64,000 nucleotides of DNA from Ornithinibacillus gellani (lineage in GTDB: Bacteria; Bacillota; Bacilli; Bacillales; Amphibacillaceae): assembly GCF_003730295.1 (NCBI RefSeq), contig NZ_QTSZ01000029.1, positions 186,001-250,000 of the forward strand. The letters are read 5' to 3'. This document shows positions 28,287 to 37,637 of the stretch, piece by piece (position 1 is the stretch's first letter; each line of letters starts with the position of its first letter). The position numbers and the translations under genes are program-made. The notes under the pieces are model-generated. The model saw only the letters and a list, made by a program, of their open reading frames with translations, was not told where the DNA came from and did no database searches.

Positions 28287-30142
28287 ATCGAGTAGGAGGG
28301 AGTTACTAGCTCCCGTCCTCTCACACCACCGTACGTACGGTTCCGTATACGGCGGTTCAGTTTTAAATATGCACTTTATTATAATGTTCTAGACAGGAGA
28401 CTAATCCAAATTGTGATAGTCTCTTGTTTGTAATTGTTGTTGTAAGTATCCACGAATATGCAATACGTACCGCACCCTTACTTGTATGACTGTATTTGTA
28501 CGCATTGAATTTATCCATTCCTAGCTTTATCAAGTTCTTCCTACGATTCTTCGCAGTCTTCCACTTTTTCCAAATACACATGCGGAGGCGAAGGCGTATA
28601 TGACCTTCAATTTTCTTCAAAATGGTTTTCATTTCCCCTATCTTGAAGTAGTTAATCCATCCGCGAATCACTTGATTCAGACGCTCTACCTGATACTTCG
28701 TATCTACACTCCAATTTTTCCTTGTTAACTCTTTTAGTTTATACTTAAATGAGTTGACGGATGATTGATGTGGTTTGGCTTTATATTCTTTTGTTTTATA
28801 ATCCCTGAAGAAACCAAATCCTAGAAATTTCAAAGTAGGGTCATAAGGTTTTGTAACTTTAGATTTTGATGTGTTTACAATTAATCCAAGTTTATCTTCA
28901 ATAAACTTAGTAATCGAACGCATGACTCTTCTTGCCGCCATATCACTCTTAACTAAGATAATACAGTCATCGGCATAACGGACAAAACGAAGTTTTCGTG
29001 ATTCCAGTTCTTTATCTAATTCGTTAAGCATGATATTGCTAAGGAGTGGCGATAAATTTCCACCCTGAGGTGTTCCGATTGAGGTTTTCTCAACCCTTCC
29101 ATTTATTTGGACACCACTAACCAAGAATTTTCGAATAAGTGAAATCACATCTCCGTCATCAATTGTTCGCGAAACTAAGTTCATGAGACGGTCGTGGTGT
29201 ACCGTGTCAAAGAAACGTTCCAAATCAATATCGACTATCCAATCATATCCATCGTTCATATACTCTAGTGCTTGGACGATGGCCATTTCCGCATATCTTT
29301 TTGGTCTAAATCCATAGCTATATTCACTAAACTTTTTATCAAAGATAGGTGTGAGAACTTGTGAGATGGCTTGTTGAATCAAACGGTCTTGGACCGTTGG
29401 AACTCCCAACAATCGAACTCCTTTTCCATTATCTTTTGGAATTTCCACTCGCAACACTGGAGATGGTTGATATTTCCTCTGTTCGATTTGCGTAATAATT
29501 TCCTGTTTGTTTTTCAATATATGACTACGCAGTTCAGATACGGTCATGCCATCTATACCAGGTTCTCCCTTTTTCCTTTTAACTTGTTTATAAGCTCGGT
29601 TTAAATTTTCTCTACTTAAAATTTTGTCTAGTAATTTTCTTTCGTGCATATTTGTTATTTCCTTTCTTTTCCGTAGAATCGGTATCCACTTTTACGTTTT
29701 TCACCAGTGGTCTATTTCCTTTCCCAAATCAGATTTCCAAAACGTTAAAACTGTTCAGCCCTTCGCTCTTTCTAATTTTCATTAGATGTCTTCACTACTA
29801 CGACTTCTGCTGACTTCTCACATTCCAGTCTTACATCACTGTAAGGGTTTGGTGTAGACATGTGAGATCTCCCCAGTTAAGGTGCGAACTCTTTCTCTCC
29901 ATCCATCTGCCATATATACACCATGTAGTTATTTCAATAGCTATTGGACTTTAGCTTCTTTCGCAGCCTTATCCCTACATGTTGCCTCCTATATGATTTC
30001 TGTTCGTCAGACCAGAGATTTGCCTCCAACTTCCTTCAGATTCCACGTCACCGTGGACACCCTTGTTCTTGGCTATGTGTTTACCGCTATTGGGTCACAC
30101 TAAGGACTTTCACCTGTTAGAGCTCGCCCATGCTGGGCGAAC
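28287..30142 (-). mobile_element. Group IIC intron with intron-encoded protein
   Basis: About 1.86 kb. Read on the minus strand the intron starts GTTCGCCCAGCATGGGCGAG at 30142 and ends CCTACTCGAT at 28287. Domain V (about 28322-28358) has ACCGCCGTA pairing with TACGGTGGT, an upper stem and a CG bulge; it closely resembles the O. iheyensis group IIC intron, including a CGC catalytic triad. Domain I contains the family's AAGGGTGTCC and GAATCTGAAGG blocks. The ribozyme 5' part (29650-30142) has no gene. The 5' exon is a terminator hairpin ending in TTTTTT, the usual target of class C introns. Exact ends are estimates to within a few bases. Confidence 0.9.
28363..29649 (-). CDS. ltrA: Group II intron reverse transcriptase/maturase
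   Basis: 428 residues encoded in intron domain IV. Order: RT0-RT7 palm and fingers (about 20-300), with PKDNGKGVRLLGVPTVQDRL, the GTPQGGNLSPLLSNI block and the catalytic FVRYADDC motif at about 225. Then comes the thumb/maturase X domain (about 310-415), with GWINYF. The HNH endonuclease domain is absent, as in class C proteins, which prime from the replication fork instead. The frame is intact, so the intron may be active. It assists splicing of its own RNA and reverse transcription into new sites. Confidence 0.96.
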   Translation of the reverse strand: MHERKLLDKILSRENLNRAYKQVKRKKGEPGIDGMTVSELRSHILKNKQEIITQIEQRKYQPSPVLRVEIPKDNGKGVRLLGVPTVQDRLIQQAISQVLTPIFDKKFSEYSYGFRPKRYAEMAIVQALEYMNDGYDWIVDIDLERFFDTVHHDRLMNLVSRTIDDGDVISLIRKFLVSGVQINGRVEKTSIGTPQGGNLSPLLSNIMLNELDKELESRKLRFVRYADDCIILVKSDMAARRVMRSITKFIEDKLGLIVNTSKSKVTKPYDPTLKFLGFGFFRDYKTKEYKAKPHQSSVNSFKYKLKELTRKNWSVDTKYQVERLNQVIRGWINYFKIGEMKTILKKIEGHIRLRLRMCIWKKWKTAKNRRKNLIKLGMDKFNAYKYSHTSKGAVRIAYSWILTTTITNKRLSQFGLVSCLEHYNKVHI

Positions 30143-30177
30143 AAAAAAGCGGGACGTCACATTTTTGGCAGTCCCGC
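30143..30177. terminator. Terminator used as intron insertion site
   Basis: On the minus strand GCGGGAC (30171-30177) pairs with GTCCCGC (30149-30155), followed by TTTTTT (30143-30148) and then directly the intron. It terminates the hydrolase gene at 30179 and probably also served bdhA before the insertion. Confidence 0.88.
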
Positions 30178-30178
30178 T

Positions 30179-31027
30179 TTAATTTATTTCCCTCCAGGTT
30201 CGAACCAAGCCGTCTACAATTCGGTCTATAACGCGGCGAGTGCGATCATATTCTCGATGCGATAAGGGATTCCAATGGGTGAGCATGCCTCCAGCATTCA
30301 CCTCTACATCTTCGGTAACCGCATCATCATATGCTTTATTTACATTTTTCAATGGGTAAGCAAGGACATCATCCTTATCAAAGAAATTCAACCATTCTCC
30401 TGTTAATTTCGGATAAAAATGACGCGCGGCAGGCGCTGGTACTGTAATCGGTGAGCCGAAATCCAGGTACCGAAGCGACCAGAGTGCTAGTGGACTTCCC
30501 AGCGTGTAAAACAAAGCCAAGGTTTGGCATGTTTCGATTGGCGTTTCAGCCTTTTGCTCCATTGTTTTTCTTCCTAATTGTTCATGGTTATATTGTAAAT
30601 CATAGAAATAATTACTAGCTACCACTGATCCTAAACTATGACTAATAACGCAAAGCGGTGCATGCTCGCCCGCTTTTTCTTTGAGTAAGTTAACAGATTT
30701 TGCCACTAGTCCGTGCACCTGATGGTAATTTTGGTCTCCTTGTATGGTAGGTTGATAGGCAACTGCATCCGCCAAAAACTCAACAACAAAACGTCGTAAA
30801 CGATGGAAATTCAACGCATTTCCATCTTCAATTCGTCTAAATAATTCAGTTTGTTCCTTCGAAAAGATAGCGGACCAAAACACTGGTTGAAAAACGAGCA
30901 CCTCTTCTGCTGGCAGCTTCAATTTCCTGGCAACTCGTTTCGCAATTCGGTCTATTAAATCATCTGCGAAATCTTCTTTTGGCGTGCCAGCTCCATGTAA
31001 AACAAGGATAGCAATTTTCTGTGCCAT
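30179..31027 (-). CDS. Alpha/beta-hydrolase-like protein of unknown substrate
   Basis: 282 residues from the ATG at 31027, which follows GGAGGAGG closely; five more residues would be added by the ATG at 31042. The N-terminus IAILVLHGAGTP and the nucleophile elbow VISHSLGSVVAS (serine about residue 137) mark an alpha/beta hydrolase. A late histidine, in GGMLTHWNPLSH, could complete the triad. No signal peptide or membrane segment is visible. I do not recognise a characterised family; lipase- or PGAP1-like serine esterases share this layout. The next upstream gene, also a lipase-like protein, is 157 bp away on the same strand with a palindrome between. Confidence 0.75.
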   Translation of the reverse strand: MAQKIAILVLHGAGTPKEDFADDLIDRIAKRVARKLKLPAEEVLVFQPVFWSAIFSKEQTELFRRIEDGNALNFHRLRRFVVEFLADAVAYQPTIQGDQNYHQVHGLVAKSVNLLKEKAGEHAPLCVISHSLGSVVASNYFYDLQYNHEQLGRKTMEQKAETPIETCQTLALFYTLGSPLALWSLRYLDFGSPITVPAPAARHFYPKLTGEWLNFFDKDDVLAYPLKNVNKAYDDAVTEDVEVNAGGMLTHWNPLSHREYDRTRRVIDRIVDGLVRTWREIN

Positions 31028-31116
31028 TGCATCCTCCTCCATCCTCTTTGCATTTCACAGCACTGTCATGAAAAAAGACCAGAACTAGAACACTTAAATA
31101 CTGCTGTTAACCATTT

Positions 31117-31143
31117 TCATGCTGGTGTTAAACACCAGCATGA
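31117..31143. other. Perfect 13-bp palindrome downstream of the lipase gene
   Basis: TCATGCTGGTGTT and its exact complement are separated by a single A. Neither strand has a T-run after it, so it is an atypical terminator or a protein-binding site between the secreted lipase gene and the hydrolase gene. Confidence 0.55.
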
Positions 31144-31183
31144 TGATTTCAGGTTGCAGTTCCAACCCCTATTAAATGGACTA

Positions 31184-32800
31184 TTATTTCCCAGTATATA
31201 TGGTGTCTATATACGTCCGTTTAAAGGTGGATCCGGAAGTTGTTTTCCCTTCGATATCAATCGTAATATTATATACTTCTTCTTCTTTTGCCAAGGTGAG
31301 ATGTTTGGTAAGTCCAGCCTTGCCATTCATTGTCCATGTCTTTATACTGGCGGGATTACCAGATTCCATCACATGATACGTTACATTCCATTTATCCATG
31401 TCAAATCCACTTGATTCCGGTTTTAGTTCATATTGAATACCACCTGACATCGGTCCGAGTAAGGTAGTTGCACGTTTTACCGATAGTTGATTTGCAGCTT
31501 GATAATCAGCGACGAGCAGATAAGCATTTTCCTTTTCAGAATGGAAACGCAGCTTGAGTTCATCTGAGGCAGGTTGCTGAATGTTGACCTGATAGATATA
31601 GGCATTGGGAAAATATCCTTCCATCTCCTGACCAGATGTTACCGTTACAGGTACTTCCTGCCCATCTTCATTTACAAGCTGAAAATCCGTTAATGGCTTG
31701 GCTGACATGATTTGCAATTTTGTTTCCTGAACTTGGTCTTCAATTGGAATTTCTATCTCGTGCATACCAGTAATTTCAAGCGGTCCTCCGTGAATCCAAC
31801 GATTTGCATGATGGTTATTCTTTTCTATTGTGTCAACCGGTATGATTCGTTGGCTTGCTTGCTTTTGTACATTGGCACTGCTTAAATAATTTTCAAAAAC
31901 AGGAAAAGTGACACCTGTTCGTATCGAAGTGTGGTTCCAATCGCCAATTGCCAATTCCTGAGCTCCTGGCAGCTTACTGCTATCAGTTGTCACGACACCA
32001 TCATTGGGACCATAACTGGATAAATACATTCCACCAAACCAATTCGAGGAAAAAGCACTTCCCCAATCCGTTCCACCAAGTGTGTAATAATGATGATAGC
32101 TTGCCAGTGGTTCTGGATCTGTTATGGAGCGAAAATGCGCCATATATCCAGTTTCCATTGCATAGGTGCCATCTCCTTGCATACCAATCAAATCAGCCAA
32201 CCAGCCAGCCCAAAAGCTATATGCTAAATCAGCAAGCTGCGAACCATGATGCGGGCTCGATAGCGTAATGACTTGGTCCACCTTATCCTGTACGCCAAAA
32301 TAGGTTAAAGCAGTTTGGGTATCGACACCTCCCTTACTATAAGCAATGATCGTGATTGGCTGATGATCAAAATGGGCAGCTATTTCATTGATTTTTTCTG
32401 CTAATAATTCCCCATTGTCCCACATATCAGCTGATTCACCACCAGCATCATGTAATTGGACAAAGGCTGTTTGATAACCAGCATCAAATGCGGTTTGATA
32501 CATATTATTTTCTTCCCACCAAATTTGTGCCACGTTATTTAGTCCTGGTACAAATAGCAGGATCGGTGCATTCGGTAATAAATTAGGCGGTGTATCACCT
32601 GCATACCATTCTCCTGGCGTTTCGTCATTTCCATTTCCACCTTTCCCGTACAGTCCAGCCTTTCCTTTTCCTACTACAGTTGGTTGAGCTGCAACCTGTT
32701 CCTTATTCTCCGTAAGCATTGTATCCGCGTGTATGTTCATTGGTAGTATGAAGAGAAGCAAGAAAGCAGGCAAGATAAGCCATTTCTGACAACTTCGCAT
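31184..32800 (-). CDS. Secreted lipase/esterase
   Basis: 538 residues. A Sec signal peptide (about 1-25, cleaved near IHA-D) leads to an extracellular alpha/beta hydrolase. The oxyanion region reads LLFVPGLNN, and the nucleophile elbow is AYSKGG, serine about 154. An Ala replaces the first Gly of GxSxG, as in Bacillus lipases. A later histidine (GDWNHTSIR) and an aspartate (GPNDGVV) could complete the triad. The C-terminal part from about residue 330 looks beta-rich and resembles no domain I can name; it may bind substrate or cell wall. AAGGAG precedes the ATG. Substrate class, lipid or polyester, is not determined. Confidence 0.82.
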   Translation of the reverse strand: MRSCQKWLILPAFLLLFILPMNIHADTMLTENKEQVAAQPTVVGKGKAGLYGKGGNGNDETPGEWYAGDTPPNLLPNAPILLFVPGLNNVAQIWWEENNMYQTAFDAGYQTAFVQLHDAGGESADMWDNGELLAEKINEIAAHFDHQPITIIAYSKGGVDTQTALTYFGVQDKVDQVITLSSPHHGSQLADLAYSFWAGWLADLIGMQGDGTYAMETGYMAHFRSITDPEPLASYHHYYTLGGTDWGSAFSSNWFGGMYLSSYGPNDGVVTTDSSKLPGAQELAIGDWNHTSIRTGVTFPVFENYLSSANVQKQASQRIIPVDTIEKNNHHANRWIHGGPLEITGMHEIEIPIEDQVQETKLQIMSAKPLTDFQLVNEDGQEVPVTVTSGQEMEGYFPNAYIYQVNIQQPASDELKLRFHSEKENAYLLVADYQAANQLSVKRATTLLGPMSGGIQYELKPESSGFDMDKWNVTYHVMESGNPASIKTWTMNGKAGLTKHLTLAKEEEVYNITIDIEGKTTSGSTFKRTYIDTIYTGK

Positions 32801-32978
32801 CCTTACACATCTCCTTTTAAAACATATTGTCGTTCTGCTCCTTGTATACCCCTTCTAACTCCAAAGTAACGAAGATTCAGAAATTTAATACAGAAGTCCT
32901 GCTCCTGTCTTGTCAGAAGGAAGCGAGCTAGTATTTTTTCCCAGGGATATCCTACCATGTCCCTGCTCCAAGCATAAG

Positions 32979-33012
32979 AAAAGCATCTACCCCATTTAGG
33001 ATAGATGCTTTT
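32979..33012. terminator. Terminator after leucyl aminopeptidase gene
   Basis: AAAAGCATCTA (32979-32989) pairs with TAGATGCTTTT (33002-33012), with T-rich flanks on both strands. Confidence 0.9.
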
Positions 33013-33020
33013 TCCAGCAT

Positions 33021-34400
33021 TTATTTAGAATAATGTACTGCAAAGTCAGCTAGCAGTCGTGCACCGAAGCCAGTAGCGGATTTCGCATAATAGCCTTCCG
33101 CTGAGCGGCTCATAACACCTGCCATATCAACATGTAACCAGTCCGCTGCCTCTGGGACAAAGCGGCGCAAAAATAATCCAGCAGTAATCGAGCCAGCCTC
33201 ACCTTTCGAGCTAATATTACTGAAATCTGCATAATCACTTTTTAAATAGCTATCATATGCATCCACAAGTGGCATTGGCCACACAAAGTCACCATTCTCA
33301 TCACCGATACGTTTTATATCCAAAGTTAGTTGTTCTGTACCGAATACACCAGCCAGCTTGGATCCAAGCGCACTCCAAATCGCACCAGTTAGTGTTGCAA
33401 TATCGATAATCGCTTTCGCACCAAGCGCTTCAGCACGTAATATACCATCAGCTAAAATTAAGCGGCCTTCCGCATCTGTATTTCCCACTTGAACCGTATG
33501 ACCATTTTTATAGCGAATGACATCACCAGGTAAAATAGAGTTGCTATCTGGCATGTTTTCAACAATAGGAATCAATGCAACGACATTCACTTTCGCTTTT
33601 GAAGCTGCTAACAGCTTCATCGCTCCAGCAACTGCCGCAGCACCACCCATATCCATACGCATGTCACTTAGATCACGTCCACCCTTTAGGCTAATCCCAC
33701 CTGTATCAAAGGTAACCCCTTTTCCAACAAGTGCGATAAGCGGCTGTTTCGAGTCATACGTATAGGTCAATTCGACAAATGCTGGGGCATGCTTACTCCC
33801 TTGCGCAACTGCAAGCACCCCATTCATTTCCATCGCTTCAATTGCTTTCTTATCATGGACTGTAACCAAAACATCTGTACCTGCAAATTCTTTTTCCAGT
33901 CTATTTGGGAACGTGGAAGGGTTCAATGCACTTGGAATATCATTCATCAAGTCCCGCGAAAATGACATGGCTTGTGCACGAACCTCACCAGCTTGAACAG
34001 CTGTTTCAAATCCAGCTGGAACCTCAATTGCTACGGCTTTTGGTTGTTCCTTGGATAAATAGCTGGAGAATGCGTAATTCCCCAAATGCCAGCCTTCTAC
34101 AAAAGCAGTAATTGCAGCTGCTTCATCTATTTTTGCAAAAAGTGTTGCTAGGACGTCCTGTTCCAATTTCGCTGATGTCAGACCATATTTTTGAAGGGAA
34201 CGGGCAATTCCTCCAGCAATCATTCGGATTTTTTCCGTTGATTGTTTCTTTTCCTCTACTTCCTTCACAACCATATACAATGCGTTTTCTGTTGGAAGCA
34301 GGCTATAGTCCTTCTTCTCGCCTGCCAGCAATTCCTGCAGTATGGATGCTTGGTCTAATCGTACATCTTTTTCTGAAATTATAATTGCTTGTTGACTCAT
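33021..34400 (-). CDS. pepA: Leucyl aminopeptidase, M17 family
   Basis: 459 residues from the ATG at 34400; the frame extends to 34487 but residues before this start do not fit the family. It is a cytoplasmic hexameric two-zinc exopeptidase that removes N-terminal residues, preferring leucine. The catalytic block GKGVTFDTGGISLKGG supplies the zinc-binding Lys and Asp, and the family signature NTDAEGRLILADG carries the Asp-Glu ligands and catalytic Arg. The N-terminal regulatory domain (about 1-150) is shortish. Adjacent genes on the same strand show no metabolic connection. Confidence 0.94.
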   Translation of the reverse strand: MSQQAIIISEKDVRLDQASILQELLAGEKKDYSLLPTENALYMVVKEVEEKKQSTEKIRMIAGGIARSLQKYGLTSAKLEQDVLATLFAKIDEAAAITAFVEGWHLGNYAFSSYLSKEQPKAVAIEVPAGFETAVQAGEVRAQAMSFSRDLMNDIPSALNPSTFPNRLEKEFAGTDVLVTVHDKKAIEAMEMNGVLAVAQGSKHAPAFVELTYTYDSKQPLIALVGKGVTFDTGGISLKGGRDLSDMRMDMGGAAAVAGAMKLLAASKAKVNVVALIPIVENMPDSNSILPGDVIRYKNGHTVQVGNTDAEGRLILADGILRAEALGAKAIIDIATLTGAIWSALGSKLAGVFGTEQLTLDIKRIGDENGDFVWPMPLVDAYDSYLKSDYADFSNISSKGEAGSITAGLFLRRFVPEAADWLHVDMAGVMSRSAEGYYAKSATGFGARLLADFAVHYSK

Positions 34401-34514
34401 CTCTTCTACCCCCGTTGTTCCTCTGTTTATTTGAAGGCTATTGGTTTTGGCGATAAAAACCGGCCAATATTTCGCCTCCCTAAACAATATTCGACATAAG
34501 TGACGAAAATCCTG

Positions 34515-35768
34515 CTATTCCTTGATACGTTTAAATGCAAAATAAAAATATAGAGAACCTGCAACATATAATCCCGCTGTGATGGAAAATACATGGGCGT
34601 ACCCCCAATAAGCTCCATACTGCATGACTATGGAGGTAGATACTGGACCCATCAATGCCCAGCCAAGGCTAAATACCATTTGATTAATAGAATTGGCTAG
34701 ACCTTTTACAGAATCATCAACCTTCGCCATCATCAACGACATTTGAATGGGGTTACCAGCATTCATCAACGCTTGACGAAATAAAAATCCAATGCTCGCA
34801 AGCAGTAGATTTTCTGTAAAGGCAGTCAGAAGTAAAAAGGGCAATGATAGCAACTGCAAAAACACTACTGCTCGCACCTCACCTACACGCTTTACCACAA
34901 GTGGGCCAATAAACATTGCAACAGCCGTTGCTGCTTGCCCTAATGAAATGATTAAACCAATTAATGTCGTGGATGCTGCAAATCGATCTGCAAAATACAG
35001 ATTTAAATATGGAATAACCAGACCACTTCCAAAACCAATTAATAACTGGGCTATCGCAAAAATACCGATAATTTGAAAACCGATTCGATTTGCCTTGAAA
35101 AATAGTACAGGACTAACCCGCACATGTTCTTTTTTAACTGGACGTCTTTTACGAACCTCCTGCATTCGCATAATGGGAAAGACAGCAAGAAAATAAAAGA
35201 CACTGCCAATAATCAATGTTAGTCGGATACTAATAAGATCACTAAAGCCGAATGAAAATAAATCCGTCAGCCCTCCACCTAATAAACTACCAATCACATT
35301 TGCAACAGTCATCAGTGCAGCATTTAAACTAAATAAATGAACCCGCTGTACAGGTGTAGAGTTTTCAGCTAACCAAGGAATGGCAGACACTTGAAGGAAT
35401 GCGGTTGTTAAACCGGTTAAAAAACCAGTCGTTAATAAAACCGATTCTCCTTCCATCATTCCACGCATAAATAGTATGATTCCGGAAGCCATCACACCAA
35501 AGGTCATTATTTTCTTCCGTCCTACCCGGTCACTAAGCATGCCAGCAGGTACGAGAATAATAGCAGTTGCTAGAGCGGTTAGTGCAATTATTTTTCCATT
35601 GACATCTTGACTAAAGCCCAATTCACGTATGTAAAAATTATAAACAACCATAAAAATACCCATGCCAATTTGTGAAAAAATGTTGGCTGTAATGGCTAGC
35701 TTCACATTCTGATTATATGTTTTTAACTGTTTTGCCCAGTCCCGGATGAAATTCACTTGTACACCCAC
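34515..35768 (-). CDS. MFS transporter, unknown substrate
   Basis: 417 residues with about 12 membrane segments and the MFS loop GMLSDRVGRKK after TM2. The TM8-9 loop is a degenerate VVKRVGEVR. It is not close to the two ureide-linked MFS proteins in this window. The likely start is GTG at 35768 with AAGGGA upstream. It resembles sugar or drug efflux members only in general layout, so no substrate is proposed. It is a lone gene between pepA and the ABC importer operon. Confidence 0.8.
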   Translation of the reverse strand: MGVQVNFIRDWAKQLKTYNQNVKLAITANIFSQIGMGIFMVVYNFYIRELGFSQDVNGKIIALTALATAIILVPAGMLSDRVGRKKIMTFGVMASGIILFMRGMMEGESVLLTTGFLTGLTTAFLQVSAIPWLAENSTPVQRVHLFSLNAALMTVANVIGSLLGGGLTDLFSFGFSDLISIRLTLIIGSVFYFLAVFPIMRMQEVRKRRPVKKEHVRVSPVLFFKANRIGFQIIGIFAIAQLLIGFGSGLVIPYLNLYFADRFAASTTLIGLIISLGQAATAVAMFIGPLVVKRVGEVRAVVFLQLLSLPFLLLTAFTENLLLASIGFLFRQALMNAGNPIQMSLMMAKVDDSVKGLANSINQMVFSLGWALMGPVSTSIVMQYGAYWGYAHVFSITAGLYVAGSLYFYFAFKRIKE

Positions 35769-35898
35769 TACTTTCCCTTATTCAATTGCTCCAAGTAATT
35801 CTAATCTTATTATTCTAAATTGTAAATAGACGAACAAAGTAGACTGATCGATTCGTTATGAAGGAATAAAGGCACCATGCTATTTTAGTTATAAAAAA

Positions 35899-35930
35899 CA
35901 GTCCCCTCCCAAACAGTGGGAGGAGGACTG
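35899..35930 (-). terminator. Terminator of the ABC importer operon
   Basis: On the minus strand CAGTCCTCCTCCC pairs with GGGAGGGGACTG (one bulge), followed by TTTTTTAT. Confidence 0.9.
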
Positions 35931-35933
35931 TGG

Positions 35934-37637
35934 TCAATCGGATTGCTTTCTTGTAAACAAGTTTGCAATGGCCTGAAGTACAAGTACTAAAACGACTAGA
36001 ATAATAGACATGGCAGCGGCCGAGTAATATTCAGCACGCAAAATGTTTTGGAAAATAGCAAGACTCATTGGTGCCCATTCTGCCGGAGCCATCAGGATAG
36101 AAATACTCGTTTCTTTGATAACCGTAATAAATACGAGTAATGAACCAGCAGCAATTCCTGGAATCATTAATGGCCCAATGATGGTAATAGCAGCTGTTAA
36201 CGTTGAAGCACCTAGACTAATCGCTGCTTCTTCGATATCTGCTTTAATGGATTTCATTGTCCCAACCGTTGATCGAACCATATACGGCAACCTGCGTATA
36301 GAGTAGGCAATGATTAATATTGCAGCTGTCCCCGTTAATTGTAACGGTGCGACATTAAACGTTTGAATAAGCGCAATACCAAATGCAATACCTGGTACAA
36401 TCAATGGCACAGTCGTCATGAAATCCAATGTAACAGCCTGTTGTCGGACAACAAAATAAGAAACAAAAACTGAAATAATAATGCTTAGAACCAATGCCCC
36501 AAGCGCAAGTACGATACTGTTCTGAATGTTTCCCAGGGAAGAAGTAAAGATCATTTTATAATGTGCCAACGTATATCCCTTTGGTAATGGATCCTTCCCC
36601 CATGTCGTTGCAATCGATTGCAGAAACACCGTTAACATGGCCAATAATGGTACCAGCACAACAATGCCGGAAAAAACAGCAATTGGTACAGTAACCAATT
36701 TATTTTGATTCAACTTCGACTGCTTTGGTTTACCGGAGACGGAATCGTAATTCTTCCCTTTAAAGAAGAAGTTCTGCACCCAATACACAAAGCCTGCTAC
36801 CGCAATCATAATCAATGTCAAAATGGCTGCTCCACCCCAGTTATAAAAGCCGGCAATTTCACGATATGCCTGAACAACTAATAAATTAAGGTCAGTGGGA
36901 GCGAGTACAATTGGTGTTCCAAAATCGGAAAAACTAACCGCAAAAATAACTAAAGCAGTTGAAAGCATTCCTGGTATCACCAAAGGAAAAGTAACCGTAC
37001 AAAAGGTTAGCCAACCCTTTGCTCCCATGTTACGTGAGGCTTCTTCCAATGATACATCACTTACCTTAAACGCTGCCACCATCGGCCATAACGCATATGG
37101 AAAGAAGAAAAAAATCTGGACAATTGCAATTCCGGTTAAGGAATAAGGATCAATAAAAAGCCCTTCTCCTCCAAGCGCCTGATAAAGATAGGTCACCCAT
37201 CCCGACCGGCCAAACATAATGATAAACGCATAGCCAGAAATAAATGTCGGTACAATCAATGGGATCGTACATAATGCACTAATCGTCTTCTTAAATGGCA
37301 GCTTCGTTCTTGCAATGCCATATGCAATTGGTACACAAATTAATAATACAACAATAGAAACAACAAAGGATAAATACAGACTGTTTAATAAGGCATCTAA
37401 ATAACGGGTGTTTTGGAATACAGATTTAAAATTATCAAGTGTTGCATGCTTTAATTGATCAATGGTTGTCTGCATCGTCTCCATGCTGATAAAAGAACCA
37501 AAAAAGTTTATCGGTTCATTTGTAAAGCTAACAATGAAGACAGCAACAAGTGGTATGACCAAAAACAGAATAAAGAATGCGTACAGCAACAGCTTGATGA
37601 TACCGATTCCAGTAAGATGTTTCTTCAATCGCTTCAT
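35934..37637 (-). CDS. ABC importer permease, fused two-domain (FbpB/AfuB type)
   Basis: 567 residues made of two tandem inner-membrane permease domains of about 6 segments each. Each has an EAA loop that contacts the ATPase: EEASRNMGAKGWLTF with PLVIPGM in the first, EEAAISLGASTLTAA with PLMIPGI in the second. The fusion is typical of the Fe3+/AfuB/2-aminoethylphosphonate transporter subfamily. Its ATG overlaps the stop of the ATPase gene. Although the family is often labelled ferric iron, AfuABC members import sugar phosphates and others import phosphonates; the neighbouring glpQ favours an organophosphate. Confidence 0.9.
   Translation of the reverse strand: MKRLKKHLTGIGIIKLLLYAFFILFLVIPLVAVFIVSFTNEPINFFGSFISMETMQTTIDQLKHATLDNFKSVFQNTRYLDALLNSLYLSFVVSIVVLLICVPIAYGIARTKLPFKKTISALCTIPLIVPTFISGYAFIIMFGRSGWVTYLYQALGGEGLFIDPYSLTGIAIVQIFFFFPYALWPMVAAFKVSDVSLEEASRNMGAKGWLTFCTVTFPLVIPGMLSTALVIFAVSFSDFGTPIVLAPTDLNLLVVQAYREIAGFYNWGGAAILTLIMIAVAGFVYWVQNFFFKGKNYDSVSGKPKQSKLNQNKLVTVPIAVFSGIVVLVPLLAMLTVFLQSIATTWGKDPLPKGYTLAHYKMIFTSSLGNIQNSIVLALGALVLSIIISVFVSYFVVRQQAVTLDFMTTVPLIVPGIAFGIALIQTFNVAPLQLTGTAAILIIAYSIRRLPYMVRSTVGTMKSIKADIEEAAISLGASTLTAAITIIGPLMIPGIAAGSLLVFITVIKETSISILMAPAEWAPMSLAIFQNILRAEYYSAAAMSIILVVLVLVLQAIANLFTRKQSD

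Noticed and set aside
28363-29649. Retron or diversity-generating reverse transcriptase
   Set aside because: A maturase X domain and surrounding ribozyme domains including domain V make it a group II intron protein; no template/variable repeat or msr/msd is present.
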